Shown here: in pieces, positions 6,014 to 7,721 of the stretch
Layout of the letters: each line of letters starts with the position of its first letter
Position numbering within the stretch: position 1 is the stretch's first letter
Assembly: GCA_030044775.1 (NCBI GenBank)
Contig: JASICF010000136.1
Span: 1 to 7,721, forward strand
Direction of reading: 5' to 3'
DNA length: 7,721 nucleotides
Source of the DNA: Candidatus Sulfotelmatobacter sp.
GTDB lineage: Bacteria; Acidobacteriota; Terriglobia; Terriglobales; Acidobacteriaceae
Position numbers and translations under genes: made by a program
Notes under the pieces: generated by a model
The model's input: only the letters and a program-made list of their open reading frames with translations
The model's database searches: none
Told to the model about the DNA's origin: nothing

Positions 6014-6751
6014 ATGTCGCAAGCGGCACCAGCAATTACGCGGAGCCCCGCCGATGTGGTGCGGATGACGCCTGTCTCCCAGGCGGCAAATGGGGTCTGC
6101 TACGCCACTGCTGGTGAAAGCTCAATCGGCGCGTTTGATCTTGAGCGCATGATTGCCGCCGTGCCGGCAAAGATCGCCTCGGCGCTCAAGCGCAAGGCTT
6201 ACTACTTTGTGCCGCTCACGGTCAGTCAAGGCGAGGAGATTCTGATTGCCGATCGCTACGATGTCGCGCTCAGCGATAACGCCGTCTGCCATCGGAATCT
6301 GAATCTCGGCGATTCGCAGTGCGTTTTTATTTCCACGCGGCTCACAGATGATAAGTTTTCCGTTGCGTTCGAGTTCTACATCAACGTTGGCCATGCCCTG
6401 GTCGAGATCGCGGGAGTCTCGAATGAATTCAGCGAACTCGCGTGGAAGCAGGTCGAATCGGGAATTCGCGGCGAGACTTCGCTCGATGCCTGGGAATCTC
6501 GAAAGTTGGCGACTGCGGCCGGACCAGACGCCGAACGCTATAAGAACGAGTACTTTGAGGCAACCTTCGCCGACACGATTTCGATCTACCTGTTATCGCT
6601 GTTTTTGGATGTCGATTACTACGATCTCCGCGAGCGGGATTATCCTTTGCTCGCTCCTTCGGCGCTCGCCGAACGGTTAAGGAAAGTTGCCGAATTATTT
6701 CCTTCCAATCCCGGCTTTGAGTTTGCCGTGTTATATAAACGGCGGGGATAG
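6014..6751 (+). CDS. conserved-looking protein of unknown function, 245 residues
   Basis: I do not recognise the family. The product is a soluble, mixed alpha/beta-looking protein with no signal peptide. Its length, composition and codon use are those of a real gene. Notable segments are KRKAYYFVPLTVSQGEE (59-75), LSDNAVCHRNLNLGDSQC (86-103) with two Cys, FSVAFEFYINVGHALVEIAG (115-134), SLDAWESRK (156-164) and a C-terminal helical part from about 185 (ISIYLLSLFLDVDYYDLRE, 189-207). The hydrophobic stretch near 190-199 is short and flanked by acidic residues, so a buried helix is more likely than a membrane one. The ATG at 6014 has AAAGAG 5 nt upstream; GTG at 5996 and ATG at 6068 are in-frame alternatives. 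It is divergent from the kinase gene and convergent with the secreted cupredoxin-like gene. No catalytic motif is evident. Confidence 0.82.
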   Translation: MSQAAPAITRSPADVVRMTPVSQAANGVCYATAGESSIGAFDLERMIAAVPAKIASALKRKAYYFVPLTVSQGEEILIADRYDVALSDNAVCHRNLNLGDSQCVFISTRLTDDKFSVAFEFYINVGHALVEIAGVSNEFSELAWKQVESGIRGETSLDAWESRKLATAAGPDAERYKNEYFEATFADTISIYLLSLFLDVDYYDLRERDYPLLAPSALAERLRKVAELFPSNPGFEFAVLYKRRG

Positions 6752-6803
6752 TGCAGGAAGACTTTTCGCTTCGATCAGCCGGGATTTCCGGATTTCGGCA
6801 AAA

Positions 6804-6827
6804 CGAGCGGGCAAGGCTACCCGCTCG
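6804..6827. terminator. bidirectional intrinsic terminator between two convergent genes
   Basis: An uninterrupted 8-bp GC-rich stem, CGAGCGGG / CCCGCTCG, encloses the 8-nt loop CAAGGCTA. On the minus strand the stem is followed directly by TTTT, serving the cupredoxin-like gene whose stop lies 7 nt before it. On the plus strand it is followed by CACCTCTTATTTG, a weaker T-rich tail, serving the 245-residue-protein gene that stops at 6751. Confidence 0.72.
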
Positions 6828-6833
6828 CACCTC

Positions 6834-7646
6834 TTATTTGTTTCCAATCACAAAGTTCACTGAGCTTGATCCGTTTGCGTTCACCGTCACCGATTTCTCC
6901 CACGTTTTCGGCTCGGTGAAAATTGGCCGCTGCACCGCGCGCTCCGTCAGAACATCGTAGGCCTGTTCCTTCCCGGCCAGTCCCCATCCTTCATGCCAGG
7001 CGATGATCTGATAAGTCCCCGCAGGAACGCTAGTGAACTCAAAGCGTCCGCTCTCGTCCGTGACCGCATAGTAGGGGTGTGGAACCACCATCATCTCGGC
7101 GTTCATCCATACGTGGCCGCCGTTGCAATGCAGGTTGACCAATCCGGGCATCGACATGGTGCGCGAAACTACTTGGCCGGTGAACGGAAATGGCAGGTTG
7201 AAGGTGGCCGCTCCATCCATGTGGATGGTGTGCAGCGTGGCGTCCGAGCTCTGCATCTGCAGATCAGCGCCCGCGGGCACAAGCAGGATGTGAGGAATAT
7301 AGCGGCAATGCCTCTGGTCCAGATGGCGCCTCTGCTCCGGCAGATCCATGGCCTTCCCGGCCGAAATGTTTTTGATGTAGACAATGGTGTTGGCCACCCC
7401 GCCCTCGGGGCCGACAATCAGTCGATCGAGACTAGTGGTCTTTTTACCGTCGGTCTCGCAAATCTGAGGGTCCTTGGTGATGGGATAGTCCAACTCGTGG
7501 GGCACCGGCCCCGACCATTTAACAGTACCCGAGATTGTTCCGCCATCGGTCACGGTAACCACCCGATAGTCCGACTGGGCGGTCGCCATGATGCCAATAC
7601 ATAGAAAAGAAAGCAGTAAACAAGCACGAAGTATCAGAGCCCGCAT
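6834..7646 (-). CDS. secreted cupredoxin-like protein with CarboxypepD-type regulatory domain
   Basis: This 270-residue protein starts with a signal peptide (basic MRALILR, hydrophobic core to about residue 20, cleavage likely after ATAQ), so it acts outside the cytoplasm. Residues about 35-95 (GGTISGTVKWSG, PQICETDG, GGVANTIVYIK) and 110-190 form a cupredoxin-like fold seen in acidobacterial and planctomycete secreted proteins. Candidate copper ligands are His139 or His142 (TLHTIHM) with Cys174, His178 and Met181 (HCNGGHVWM). Residues 192-220 (YYAVTDESGRFEFTSVPAG, then TYQIIAWHE) resemble a carboxypeptidase-regulatory beta-sandwich. Cys-x3-His-x2-Met is one residue longer between Cys and His than the usual C-x2-H-x2-M. 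Electron transfer or copper binding is plausible, but no partner is encoded here. The ATG at 7646 has a strong Shine-Dalgarno. An intrinsic terminator follows the stop. Confidence 0.9.
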   Translation of the reverse strand: MRALILRACLLLSFLCIGIMATAQSDYRVVTVTDGGTISGTVKWSGPVPHELDYPITKDPQICETDGKKTTSLDRLIVGPEGGVANTIVYIKNISAGKAMDLPEQRRHLDQRHCRYIPHILLVPAGADLQMQSSDATLHTIHMDGAATFNLPFPFTGQVVSRTMSMPGLVNLHCNGGHVWMNAEMMVVPHPYYAVTDESGRFEFTSVPAGTYQIIAWHEGWGLAGKEQAYDVLTERAVQRPIFTEPKTWEKSVTVNANGSSSVNFVIGNK

Positions 7647-7651
7647 ACAAA

Positions 7652-7659
7652 TTCCCCCT
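7652..7659 (-). promoter_or_regulatory. strong Shine-Dalgarno of the cupredoxin-like gene
   Basis: AGGGGGAA on the minus strand ends 5 nt before the ATG at 7646. It is the only strong ribosome binding site in the window and fixes this start. The remaining bases to 7721 show no promoter that I can support. Confidence 0.7.
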
Positions 7660-7721
7660 GACGCCCACGTCCCACGCTGCTCCGCTATCGTGAAACGCGG
7701 GTTAAATTTTTGAATCGCCCT

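Noticed and set aside
5466..6068. Plus-strand open frame of 200 residues across the kinase 5' end and spacer
   Set aside because: It lies opposite the kinase catalytic domain and runs into the start of the 245-residue gene; no domain is recognisable.
6993..7604. Plus-strand open frame of 203 residues opposite the cupredoxin-like gene
   Set aside because: The minus-strand gene has a signal peptide, a Shine-Dalgarno, conserved motifs and a terminator. The plus-strand frame has none of these.
1..7721. Mobile element, CRISPR array, tRNA, rRNA or toxin-antitoxin system
   Set aside because: I saw no transposase or integrase motif, regularly spaced repeats, cloverleaf with CCA-type end, or rRNA-like sequence on either strand.

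Overview
The window reads as an ordinary stretch of chromosome from a moderately GC-rich bacterium, most likely an Acidobacteriota (Terriglobia/Koribacter-like) lineage. That placement is an inference from gene style, not from a marker gene. The clues are a membrane Ser/Thr kinase fused to a TolB/FlgO-like domain and TPRs, a secreted CarboxypepD-plus-cupredoxin protein, a short 'WYGPRR..TWEGW' two-helix membrane protein, and fused-looking strings of housekeeping genes. No mobile element, CRISPR array, tRNA or rRNA was seen.

Left part (1-2342). The window opens inside a plus-strand clpB disaggregase gene, of which only the D2 ATPase C-terminal half is present. A small two-helix membrane protein gene lies convergent to it on the minus strand. 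The divergent ispD-ispF pair follows; these encode two steps of the MEP (non-mevalonate) isoprenoid pathway, 3 nt apart. ispD has a good sigma70-type promoter so close to its ATG that the mRNA should be leaderless or nearly so.

Middle part (2359-5879, minus strand). Read from the right, a three-gene run encodes an 800-residue transmembrane Ser/Thr kinase, a 106-residue two-helix membrane protein and a class I glutamine-amidotransferase-like hydrolase of the PuuD/peptidase C26 type. The last two genes are separated by a single nucleotide (TGA-T-ATG). They carry a G8 tract and a C7 tract (coding strand), and loss of one G would fuse the two reading frames. This run converges on ispF with only 16 nt between stops.

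Right part (5880-7721). A 134-nt divergent spacer with a 7-2-7 inverted repeat separates the kinase from a plus-strand 245-residue protein of unknown function. That gene converges, across a bidirectional intrinsic terminator, on a minus-strand secreted cupredoxin-like protein that has a strong Shine-Dalgarno.

No clear new defence or biosynthetic system is visible. The observations most worth following are the near-leaderless ispD, the homopolymer-linked membrane-protein/amidotransferase pair behind the kinase, the uncharacterised 245-residue gene divergent from the kinase, and the unusual C-x3-H-x2-M copper-site spacing in the secreted protein.
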